In this document: positions 12,275 to 22,373 of the stretch, piece after piece | Numbering within the stretch: the first letter of the stretch is position 1 | Layout: each line of letters opens with the position of its first letter | Source of the DNA: Sabellastarte sp. h YS-2021 | Lineage: Eukaryota; Annelida; Polychaeta; Sabellida; Sabellidae | Direction of reading: 5' to 3' | Assembly: GCA_964017235.1 (NCBI GenBank) | Contig: OZ024935.1 | Span: forward strand, 3,782,001 to 3,846,000 | Length of the DNA: 64,000 bases | Notes under the pieces: generated by a model | What the model was told of the DNA's origin: nothing | What the model saw: only the letters and a program-made list of their open reading frames with translations | The model's database searches: none | Position numbers and translations under genes: made by a program

Positions 12275-13647
12275 TTTTAAAATAATGATCAAATTCTCTA
12301 ATATGTACATTATCTGAATCTTTAAAATGAGTTTCCTGTAATGCTAAAATGTAGGGTCTAAAATTGGAAATTAAATTTTTAATTTCTTCAAAGTTTGGCC
12401 TAAAGCCACGACAGTTCCACTGTAGTATACTTTTATTTTTATTGCCACTCCGCCCTTGTGAATTTGTGATTGGGGATTCTTCAACACTCACTTCACTGTC
12501 ACTATCACTTAAAACATCATATTTATTGTATTGTTTAACTGGGTCATTAGATCCCTTATGCTGTTTGGTCAAATAAATTTTGCTTTGGCTTATTTTTAAT
12601 TTAATGGGGTCATTTTGATATGCGCTGGTCTGACTTGATGAACTTGTTTTAGTCACTTTAGTTGTCTGTTTTTCAACTGCACACTTTTGGGGTTGTTTTG
12701 AACCATCTGGCCAAGTCATTTTGGTTTGCATTTCCACTGTTGCTGTTTTCACCACAGGTTTGGTTGCTGCAACTGCTTCGGCATATGTTGTTTTCACAGA
12801 ATTAAATATGTCCATTTGTTTCTTGGCTTCTATATATGAAATTCCTCTTTCTGCCTTGATTCTTTGAATTTCCTTTTTCTCTTTCCATTTCGGACATGTT
12901 TTATCATTAGAGGCATGGTTTCCTTGGCAGTTAACACATCTTGCTTCATTTGTGCATTGTTGAGAGTCTGTATGATCTTCTTTCCCACATTTATTGCAAA
13001 CTTAATTTTTCCTGCAGTTAAATTTAGTGTGACCAAACTTTTAACACTTGTAGCATCTCACAGGATTCAGGATAAACTGTGACACAGCCACTCTGTCGTA
13101 ACCCACCCTGATGTATTTAGGTAAGATCTGGCTTTGAAATGTAAGTATAAACGTCCCTGTCGGTTTTCTTTGTCCATCTCTAAATACCAAAATCCTGTCT
13201 AGCTAGATGACACCTTCAGCTTTCAGGCCTTCTAATATGTCATCATCAGTACAGTCCTTTATGTCTGGGCATCTAATGACCCCTTTCTTAGTGTTTAAAC
13301 TGTAATGAGGTGAAACATCGATTGGTATAGCATTGTCCATTGTCAGATTCAATTTTGTAGTTTTCAGTAATTTCTGGCTCTGTGTTTCCTTATCCACTTC
13401 CACTAAAATGCTTCCATTCCTTAACATTCCTTAACTTCTTTATGTTAAACGGATCAGAACCAAGTATAGTAACAATGGCTTTGTTAACAGCAAATGGTGA
13501 CAGTTTGCACAAGGGTCTTTCATCATTTGTACCTTTAATCAGCAAGAAACTTGGTCATGAGCAAATCTGAGCAGAGTCAAAGTTCGTAGTCGTAATATCA
13601 GGTCTAGATCTTTTCCTATCAATCAATAGTGAGTTGTGAGTAGCCAT
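12275..13647 (-). pseudogene. LINE gag plus start of endonuclease, broken
   Basis: The frame starts MATHNSLLIDRKRSRPD at 13647. Pieces in shifted frames give FLLIKGTNDERPLCKLSPF and then ILVEVDKETQSQKLLKT (13427-13203), the RRM-like nucleic-acid-binding part of I/Jockey Gag. At 13050-12880 come three knuckles: C-x2-C-x4-H-x4-C, C-x2-C-x4-H-x5-C and C-x2-C-x3-H-x6-C, with in-frame stops. From 12815 a 180-codon frame runs from the Gag tail straight into the endonuclease start (ILQWNCRGFRPNFEEIK, then ILALQETHFKDSDNV). The product would bind element RNA and nick target DNA. At least three frame breaks plus truncation make it non-functional. Confidence 0.7.
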
Positions 13648-14105
13648 GATGTTACAGTGTGGAGCTGAGCCCTGCACACTGATATCAGAGATACACTAGC
13701 AATATACTCAAAGACTACAAAAGTGAACCTTGATTGACCTGTTAAGCAGCTGCCTTCTGGATACTCCAAACAAAAGCACAAACCAAACACCAACAGAATA
13801 CAACAATCAAGTACAACAATATAAACCATTAGAAACAACAAGCCATCTCTAATTTGGAGCACTAGGGCTTGGCACTACAAGCCGATTGATTAACCTTCTG
13901 AATAAGTGAAATTGAGGCCAAAACTGTGTATTGTCTCCTCAATACCGCAACAAAGAATTGACTCAACAGCCAGGACCCTCTCTTCCACTGACACGGATCG
14001 CAACCCACGGCAAACAGGCCGTGGCTGCCCCCAATTAGGATATGTTGGGCCTATTCTACATCCCCGGACCCACAGGGGGCGCAATTGTTATAAAAGTATG
14101 CTTGT
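13648..14105 (-). other. 5' untranslated region of the I/Jockey-like LINE
   Basis: Non-coding sequence between the likely LINE 5' end and its first ATG. The upstream boundary is not defined; the GC-rich part at 13970-14085 contrasts with the AT-rich flank. Confidence 0.45.
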
Positions 14106-14160
14106 ATATTGAAAATTTTAAACATGTAGCAACTCAATATTTATATTTTCTTAACCGGCT

Positions 14161-14310
14161 GGAGCTGGTAGTTGCTTGCTGCTGGTCGGCAGTTTACAGT
14201 ACAGAACCGTAGCGAACTGTATGTACTGGTTTCCTCTGCCCTTCCAACTACCCATCGTGATATGACCTGTACAGTGTTGAAAGCGACGTAAAATCCCAAA
14301 TAAATAAATG
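14161..14310 (+). repeat. tRNA-derived SINE, family S1, 5'-truncated
   Basis: Matches the body and tail of the fuller copy at 36022-36222: 'ctggtagttgcttgc', 'ggtcggcagtttacagta', 'ttccaactac', 'tgatatgacctgtacag', and an AAATAAATAAA tail. The tRNA-like head is missing. Confidence 0.75.
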
Positions 14311-15240
14311 TATACTTTGTATGAACTCTGACTGTTGATATTTAAATTCCAAAGGACAAATATTAAAATATAAGACATTAAAAATTTTATACCAAAGATG
14401 ATTTGAGCAAGATTACCACAAACACTAAACAAATTTATTTTTACAGTAACCAACCCAACACTGTTTCAAACCAAGCTTTCTATTTTGAGATTTTAAAAAG
14501 TACAAACTACTTATACTAGTATTTAATTACTTTACATGTGCCAGCCATCTTTTGCAAAAGGAATTAACATCTAGATTGAACCATAAGTAATTGAAATTTT
14601 GCAGTGGCTCACCCAGCGGCATTTTAACATAAGGCTCTTATATTTAAAATTTTAGAATAATAGTTTGAACTGCACATGCTCGCAAAATTTACATATACAC
14701 TACTTGTATCTGTCATCTATACATTTGTATCTGCCTATGCATTTTCCAACCAAATTATTGAAAACTTCAACAAGTGGAGACATATCAACACTTTAGCACA
14801 AGTTTTCAATGACAACTCTGTCAGGACAAAATATACCAGGACATAATGTACTCCACATGTATCAAGCCAGCAATGTATAAACTGTGAGAAAACGTATATT
14901 TAATTCATAAAACCTATTCAAGGACAGGGTGTTATTTTAACTCCTTTGTGGCTCGTCTTAATATATATCACTTGTATTAGTCAAATATATGAGCCTATAT
15001 ATTTCATGATCCAATAATGAGAGCCTAGTAGTGACTTATTCAACAATATTTTATCTCAAATTTTCTATTTCTAACCGTTTTATGATAAAAAAATTAATTA
15101 TACTACAACATAATGCATCCCAAAAATAGTAAAAGCTGTGGGGAAATATCGCTAGGACATGTTGTTCTTAACAACTGTGGCAATACAAAATATACTTATA
15201 CTAGAACATACTGTACTCCACATGTATCAACCTGGGCCCA
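14311..15240. other. Non-coding stretch
   Basis: AT-rich. Some text at 14820-15230 (for example 'gtactccacatgtatcaa') repeats at 14850, 15213 and 16029-16080, so it is probably old repeat sequence. Confidence 0.35.
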
Positions 15241-15789
15241 TATTCACAAAAGGTCTTAACCAGGGCTTGGGCTTAAAGTTGAGACTTTTGTTTCAAGTTT
15301 CTGCCAAAAACACTTTTGTCTTAGGCTTTTGTCTAACACTTTTGTCTTAGGCTTTGTGGTATTCACAAAGAATTTAAGACCAGTCTTAGGCTTCGCCAAA
15401 GGCTCAACTTTAAGACTGGTTGGTAGTGGGCTTAAATTTTGTAAAGAGGACTTAAATATAAACTTTTCTCCACTTCAAAATTTGAAATGGCTGTAAATAA
15501 AGTATAATTATACAAGAACACCTCAGTAAAGCAGTCTTTAGGAAGTTTATATGTGGTAACAAGGTTTTCCATTTCAAAACAGCACTTTTCCTAGGATAAA
15601 ATGCATTAAATGAAGGATATATGTCACCAATAGTATAGTTTCAATAGAAAAAATTGATAATCTTGGACTTAGCTAAGTCACCCCTTTGTGAATATGGTTT
15701 TAAGACAAAACTTAGCTGAGACAAAAGTCTTAACTTTAAGACTGGATTTAAGCCTAAGACCTGGCTAAGTCTAAGACCTTTCGTGAATA
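15241..15789. mobile_element. MITE, family M1 (complete copy)
   Basis: The left end TATTCACAAAAGGTCTTA and the right end TAAGACCTTTCGTGAATA are inverted copies. Inside, several AAGACT/AGTCTTA-type units repeat next to both ends. There is no coding sequence. Diverged relatives are at 43868-44322 and, as a single end, 53650-53749; a shorter element with related ends is at 51660-51821. These are features of a miniature inverted-repeat DNA transposon; superfamily unknown. Confidence 0.65.
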
Positions 15790-17279
15790 CGTTGTATTAA
15801 ATGTGATAATAGATTTATTTAATTCACAAAAACTATACAAGGATATGGTGTTATTTGAACTTCTTTGTGGCTCATCTCAATATAGCTCAGTTATATTGGT
15901 CAAATATATGAGCCTATATATTTCATGCTCAAATAATGACAATCTAGTTGTGTCTTAATCAACAGTATTTTAGCACAAATTTTCTATTTCAATTGTTTTA
16001 AGATAAAATGTATCATATTATGATACAATGCACTCCACATATGACAAGAAACATAGCATAAAGAGCATACTATGTTTCACATGCATCAATGATAAAAGTC
16101 AAAAACTGGACTTTTACAACTATATAACAACAATAACTTGTGTAACTTGACCATGGTTATCAATAAATGAGTTTTAAAATTAAGGTCACAGAAGGACAGA
16201 TTTACTGACAGGTTCTGACCAAGCATTCGCCAATACAGATGACAGGACTGCCCTGTGTATTAATATGACGTTAAATAATTTATAGTTAAGAATTATTAAT
16301 ATATCTGATTATTCACCCAAGCAAAATCATAATAAATAAATTGACTATATCCATATTTCGTGGTTTCCTTAAAAATGCTATAATAAAAAAGGCAATGAGA
16401 TACCTATACTCACCACTATTTGATAAATATGCTGATAACATTAAACAGTCTACCCAATACTTTATTTACTATCCACACACAGTAAAATCAGTCAAAGCAT
16501 AATGCAAACCCCAAAATGATTTTTTTCAAGAATGTCACTTTTTTGGACTCCCTTAGCAACCAGTGAACCGGTTTTTCACAGGTACAATCATTCCGTACCT
16601 GTGTATTAGTTCTGAACCAGCATAGAACTGGTACAGAACTGATACAAACCAAAGATACAGATAATTCAAAGCCTCTGAGGAGACTGATCCAAGTAATTAG
16701 ACAGTCAAAATACAATTAACATACAGTTAATTATATAAAGCATTTGTCATTTTAAATACTCCCAGGCTGCCTTTTAGCTGGAAGTGTTGTATTGTAATTT
16801 TCTAATTTAAGCTTTCAAAATTCATGGACTTATCCACATGTAGTGAGAAATAATTATACAGTGTTATTGTGTATCCAGGCTGATAAACATATTTATACTA
16901 TCAGTGACCTGTCTGTTACCTCACAAAGACTTCAACAAGAAGTTATTCTGGATTTTGACTATTTGTTAATAGAGCATCTTGATTTTACATTGCTAAGAGA
17001 CGAGATTGTAAATTAATAACAAGTTAACGATCATATAAAAATAATATGAGGCTCTACATCTGTGCACTTTCTTTGTGTTCATATGAATTTTAGCCACAAA
17101 TAAGAGATTGCTGCAGATTTGACATTAATGATAATTGCTAAATTAAGCTGAGTTCAAAATCTTTGTTTTTTGTATTAAGAGTTACAAAAGGACATTGTAA
17201 ATTTTATATCTTTTGTAATAAGAACATTGGATGCCAATATATTGAATTATTACACGGTTAATGTAAATAAGAAAGGTCC
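15790..17279. other. Non-coding stretch
   Basis: Partly repeats the 14.9-15.1 kb text ('gagcctatatatttcatg' occurs in both). No gene recognised. Confidence 0.35.
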
Positions 17280-18165
17280 TTAAATCTGCCAGGCAGATTC
17301 TAAGGTGCAAAACCCAAATCCAATTAAAAATCATCTATCCATAGCCATTGCCAAGTCCAGTACCGCAGAGACACCGGATAGTGTATGAATAACCTTTTTC
17401 CAAAATAAGGAAGAGTTGGGGCAAAATTGACCTCGTCGGGCAAATCATTCCAAACTGTGGGAACATCAAAAGCAAAGCTGTGGCGAAAGTGTTTTTTGGA
17501 TTTATGTACAAATGGACAGGAACCTCCAAGAACCTTTTATCTGGATTTTTGTATCTTGTACTATATCTTCCACAATGAGTAGACAAAAGAGGACCAAAGT
17601 AACTGGGATTACCACTGTGAAGAAACTTGTTAACTAGAGTGGCAGTTTTGAAGATACAGCGAAATTCCACTTTGAGCCAATAGAGTCATTTGAGGATAGG
17701 AGATGCCTGTGTGTACTTGTTACAGTTTCAGACAATCCTAGTAAGTGTGTTTTGAATACACTGTAGTTTGCGCATGTTGAGACTGGACAGACTCCTGAAG
17801 AGAGAGAGTTGCAGTAATCAAGGCAACTAGTCACCAGTAACTATTAGCCACCACGATAGCAGCCTCATTAGTCAGGCACTGTCTAACCCATCTGAGATAG
17901 CAAATTTGAATGAGGCATGTCTTACAAATATTGCAGACATGATCAGCAAAGGAGAAATTAGCATAAAATTAGACACTGAATATCTTTATAACAACCGCTG
18001 GATGCATGAAATTACCAAATATCCTAACTGGAGGATAGAGATCTAATTTCTTGAGCTGAGCATGGGATCAAAAGATGATAAACTCTGTTTTTGTGAGGGT
18101 TTAATTTGAGCACACTTGAGTACATCCATTCTTGAACATCCAAAAGACAAGAAGCTAGGTAACAA
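17280..18165 (-). mobile_element. CR1/L2-like LINE, 3' part of ORF2
   Basis: On the - strand, the C-terminal region of a reverse-transcriptase ORF can be followed through frame changes. It runs from an EWM...KLNP-like block (about 18150-18090), through a DYCNSLSSGV block (about 17820), to FRCIFKTATLVNKFLHSGNP and the FATA...FPQFGM block (17670-17440). Its counterpart with better preservation is 44744-45841. Many frameshifts; dead. Confidence 0.65.
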
Positions 18166-18229
18166 AGTAAAAGAAATTAATCTATGTGAAGTTATCTATG
18201 CGAAGGATAACATAATAGAAGGAGATGAT

Positions 18230-19060
18230 TTACTTGAACATTTCTCTAACCTTCATTAAGGCAATACCCAGTTTATTTTTACTTTTCCAGCCCTCTTGTT
18301 TCCACAGGTCCTTATCCCGGAATGATAACTCTACACCAAATAGTCTGTCATGAGGGTTCCCTTCTGCTAGCAGTGTCTCACCAGTGGCCTTCAGAAAGAC
18401 AAGGAGCTTTTCATTTTGCGAGAATTTTGCAGTGAGACCAATGAAAAGAATTTTGTTACTTTCTGATTCCCAAACTGCCTGTTTAAATTTTTTTTCTTCC
18501 TTACCTAGGTTCTTAATCAAAACTTCCTCCTGGATTTCAAGCTTTTTCTTGATCACTGAAGAGTCTGGTGTTTTCACATGAAGAATTTCGCCATACTTGT
18601 GTACGTAACACCTTGAACTTTGAAAACACATCTGAAGTGGGTTGACAGCTTGCTATAGCATCTGAAAAATCCAGTTATATTGTGAAGAGTTGATATGTTG
18701 AAAAGGTTAGCCAATGTAAATGGTTAAGGAAGGGTATCAACGTTATTTACACCAACTGTTTTATCATTGAGTGTTCTACTTTCTCCATATGTTGTTTCAG
18801 TGCTTCATTTTCCACTTGCAAGTCAATGACTTCTTTTTTCAGATTTGATGTGCTCTCATGATCATTATTTAGAGTTTGAATATCTTTTATCACTTGTAAT
18901 AGCTCAGTTTTGATAGGCGACATGTACATTTTTAACTTTTCTTCAAAGAGATCAGTTAGAATTGAATGCAATGCTTTGATATTAGCATGTGACCTTTTAG
19001 AGAGAACAGCATTTCCTGTTTCTCCTGATAACAGGGGTTTGATGAGACGTTATGGCATAT
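18230..19060 (-). pseudogene. Coiled-coil plus NADAR-domain protein, LINE ORF1-like, broken
   Basis: Reading from about 19060 down on the - strand, there is first a heptad-rich segment (SILTDLFEEKLKMYMSPIK, then NLKKEVIDLQVENEALKQHM) of the type found in L1/Tx1 ORF1 proteins. After a frame change and about 100 bases, a NADAR (YbiA-like) domain follows. Its N-terminal strand is HFRCVFKVQGVTYTSMAKFF (18650-18590). After another frame change come NLGKEEKKFKQAVWE, LTAKFSQNEKLLVFLKATGE, TLLAEGNPHDRLFGVELSF and NKLGIALMKVREMF, closing at 18230. NADAR enzymes act on N-glycosidic ADP-ribose/NAD-derived adducts; the Glu normally near 'SxEhyfQ' is Ala here. Likely a decayed retroelement ORF1 rather than a host gene, because of the coiled-coil partner and LINE context. 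A decayed host gene is the alternative. Confidence 0.6.
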
Positions 19061-20832
19061 ATATCCAGAACAGAGTCTACTGTATTAGCAATCATTCACC
19101 ATGTGTTTTGACACAACAGATATTCGAGTACAACAGATTTTATCTGACAAATGCTGTTATAGATCTTTCCAATTCACCACAGAAGAAGCTTTGACCATAT
19201 TAGTATATACTCCTAATTTTGTCAACATAGTAGCTAAAATTAGCCTTTAATATACAATAATATAAATGCTTATTCTAGTTAAATGCCCCCTGTCAGTGCA
19301 AAGTCTTTGGTAAAAAAATAATACACAACTTTATTCTATCACATGAATACAGCAGTCCTTTTAAAAATTAAATTTATCATATTTACTACTTGTTAAAGTG
19401 CATTTTTTCCATCCTGTACTGAAAAGACTAGGGGTAAACACTTGCCTACTGTGACTGACCCCCAAAATTTTATGATCACAAATTATGCAAATTAAAATAC
19501 AATATGTACAACGTGTAACTGGTTATCATGGTTACTATGATAATGACTGAATGAATGTTTGATCAGTGATATTATTTATATTTTACTTTATTATTTTTCA
19601 CTAACAAGCCAAAAGTTCATCTGTTAAAGATTATAATTACCTTGACACTATTTGTTTGACACAAAATTTTTGGTCAAGACAAGGGTCTGGCCAGTTTTGT
19701 GTGCGATTATATATTATCCTGTATTTTTCTGTCAGTACACATATCTCAAAAACTATGTATCAGATCTGGGTTATATGTGTACACAAGGTGTGGTCTTACC
19801 AGGGATTGGTTCTCCTCAATGATATAGTTTATGGGGTTTATGTATGAGCGGTGACTATTTTAGTCTATGTGGGGGTGAGTGTTGTCTGCTGCTCATCACA
19901 GGGGGTGTAAAAATAATTCCAAAATTGTAGATAATGTTCTTTATTCAGATAATATAATCACATAAAATAAAACTATAATTCACTGTTATCATTGAACTTC
20001 CATTGAATTTGTATTTCTTGAATTATGAAGTCAAACTTGTGTAGTTGAAATATTAACATATATAGAGGTTGCTGCTTTAAGTAGTTTGATTGTTCTGTGT
20101 TAGGTTCATAGAACTGATGTAACACAGAAAACCATTCCACAGACCAGCAGTCAACCTGTCTTTAGCAACTTATTAGTTAAATCTCCCAATCCCAGATTTT
20201 GTACAGGCTTATATAGTTTAGTACAGGAAAGAGTGACAGTCATCTCTGGATCCCACTTACTGTATGAGCAATAATAATTAATGGGAAAGACTTCCTGATA
20301 TTATATCTTGAACTGTATCAATAACATCAAAGCATCTGTTTTCTGATAACTGTGTGGTCACCACTAAGAAGTCATAGAGTACATATGGGGGTTGAAAGCT
20401 GTAGTTATGATGAAATTATTGTATTACTAACATATTTCCTGTTTTTGTTGTTCTTTAATCTAGTGACTGTTTATGACAGTGAAATATTGCAGCTAGTGCA
20501 CTATAAACTTTTAGAAACAATTATAACATGTTTTGAAGAATCCTGGTCTACAAATGACATAGATTAACTGTCAGTGTGTACAGGAAGTCATAATGATTAA
20601 TACAAATATATACATGTGTAGGCTAAGGGAGAAATGTTGGTTCAACATAAAATTATTTACTTTTTAAAATAAACGCTAAATACACATAAAATACAGAATC
20701 TCACATATGTATTAGTTGTCCTCAAAGTTAATCTGGCTACAGATTGATAATCCTAAGGTTGATCTGAATTGAAAATGTACTTTCACATTTATATTTAGGC
20801 CAATAAATAGTAGACAGTGCGGGTACTTGATT
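19061..20832. other. Non-coding stretch with one dispersed repeat
   Basis: 19700-19850 is the partner of the 5735-5905 repeat. No gene is recognised elsewhere. Confidence 0.4.
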
Positions 20833-21045
20833 GAATGAGTATGGTGGTCTTGTGGGTTAAACACTGGCCTTCCACCTATCAGGCTCTGGGTTTTATTCTT
20901 GGTCATATCTGAAGTAGAAAAGTTGGTAGGTGTTTGCCTGATGGTTGACAGTGAAGTACCTTGACCACCTAGTACACATTGCATTCCTCCACCCCCTCGA
21001 ATTCCTATAAACTTTGTTCAATGTGGTGTTAAACTCAAATCAATC
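20833..21045 (+). repeat. tRNA-derived SINE-like repeat, family S2
   Basis: An A-box-like 'ggtcttgtgggttaaacac' and B-box-like 'ctctgggttttattc' lie about 40 bases apart. They are followed by a body ending 'tgtggtgttaaactcaaatcaatcaa', the kind of tail seen in invertebrate tRNA SINEs. Single copy in this window, so moderate support. Confidence 0.45.
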
Positions 21046-21889
21046 AAAAACAAACAGTGTTTAAAGGAGTACAAAATCTTGGCAAGGGGTCTCAAACCAG
21101 ATCTTGACGAAAAAATTAGAAAAATTTAAGTGTCTCCACATCTCATCTGAGCTGGGTAGATCCTACATTGTATAAAAGTAAAACACCCAATCAAAAGTAC
21201 GGGTCCAATCTGATGCTTAGTTTTTAAACTACAATACAAACATAGGTGACAACAATACACTTGCCCCTCCCTTCGTGAATCTAGGGTAAAAGTCAATAAG
21301 GGATATCTCATCACTTTCATACTTAATTTTCATCAATTAAATGCATGGGTTAACATGGGTGATTCATGAAGTGGGGGCAAATTCCAATAAAAATGCTTTC
21401 ATAATGATTCCAAATTGAAGTATTATGCAACATATTAAGGTTAGGTTGACTAACCCTTGCCATAAACTAGCTATAATAATTGATGAAGCAAAGATGAAGT
21501 AATGTATTATAGATAAAAAAATATGAGATTGAGTTAGCTCTAAACTGTTATTTTAAAAGTTCTTGTTCCTGTCACATGTTAGAGATATAAAAAATAATAA
21601 TCATATGACAACAAACAAACTGAACAAGCTGTCTGATATCACTAATAAAATATAAAGTAAGTGAAGTAGGACTTCAGTAATCTATCTAGAACACACAAGA
21701 ACAACGCCATAACTTAGTGTGAAATAATGTATAATTCTAGATTAAGAAATTGATCGAGTTAAATTAGTTATACGACAAGAACCCTTTTACATGAATGTTC
21801 TATGAATTGAAAAATAATAGAATCTAAATTTGAAGAGCACTACCTAAAGTTTCGGTTGTGGCAAACTGTTGAGAAAAATATATTAAAAC
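21046..21889. other. Upstream flank of the TLR gene
   Basis: About 840 bases of AT-rich sequence. It must contain the promoter and 5' untranslated region, but no TATA box or transcription-factor site stands out clearly enough to call. Confidence 0.4.
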
Positions 21890-22000
21890 ATGGATATCAA
21901 CCTGCTATTGATATATTTTGAGATATTCAGTTGCTACTTGCTTAATAATGTCAATACCACATTTATATCCAACTCAAGTGATGGGATGGATCAATATCAG
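21890..22000 (+). CDS. Toll-like receptor, exon 1 (signal peptide)
   Basis: An ATG at 21890 in good context (aaacATGg) opens 37 codons, MDINLLLIYFEIFSCYLLNN and onwards, ending ...DGMDQYQ at a consensus donor CAG|GTTAGT at 22000/22001. The hydrophobic run LLLIYFEIF followed by small/polar residues fits a secretory signal peptide. The exon ends in phase 0 and the acceptor at 22373 also starts in phase 0, so the splice joins the reading frames exactly. The intron would be 22001-22373 (373 bp) with a 'tttacttcattttcag' acceptor. This supplies the signal peptide that the long exon lacks. Confidence 0.75.
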
Positions 22001-22373
22001 GTTAGTATAATTATTTGATCCATATGTGATGTTATGTGCATTTTATGTGTTAATGGATTAATATATGTGTGGTTAGATGTATATATTTGTTCTTTGTTAC
22101 ATGTTAAGGACTTGGTCGCTTTTTCGTGTCAAACAGACAAATTTTACTAAAAATATTTTTCAAAGAGGTTCAAAACCTACTTGCTTAGAAAATCTTCGGA
22201 AATTTAATTTCCAGGTTTAAAACCTTTGCAAGTTCAAACTTTTAACTATGTTTATGACTTTAAAATTTTTTAATTTGCTCTGGAGGAAATTAAGTGGCAC
22301 AAAAGTGTGAAGTAAAAAGATAACTTAATGATATTTTACACAATTTATGAAGAAACTTTTACTTCATTTTCAG

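Larger units (their letters stand above)
12274..14105 (-). mobile_element. I/Jockey-like non-LTR retrotransposon, 3'-truncated
   Basis: Read on the - strand, this has a 5' untranslated region (about 14105-13648), a Gag-like ORF with three CCHC zinc knuckles, and the first ~50 residues of an apurinic-type endonuclease, then stops at 12273. LINEs are normally truncated at the 5' end; here the 5' end is retained and the 3' end is lost. That suggests a later deletion rather than incomplete insertion. Confidence 0.7.

Noticed and set aside
22347..22373. ATG at 22347 as the TLR start
   Set aside because: The nine codons before 22374 form a polypyrimidine tract and AG acceptor. The upstream exon at 21890 gives a signal peptide in matching phase.
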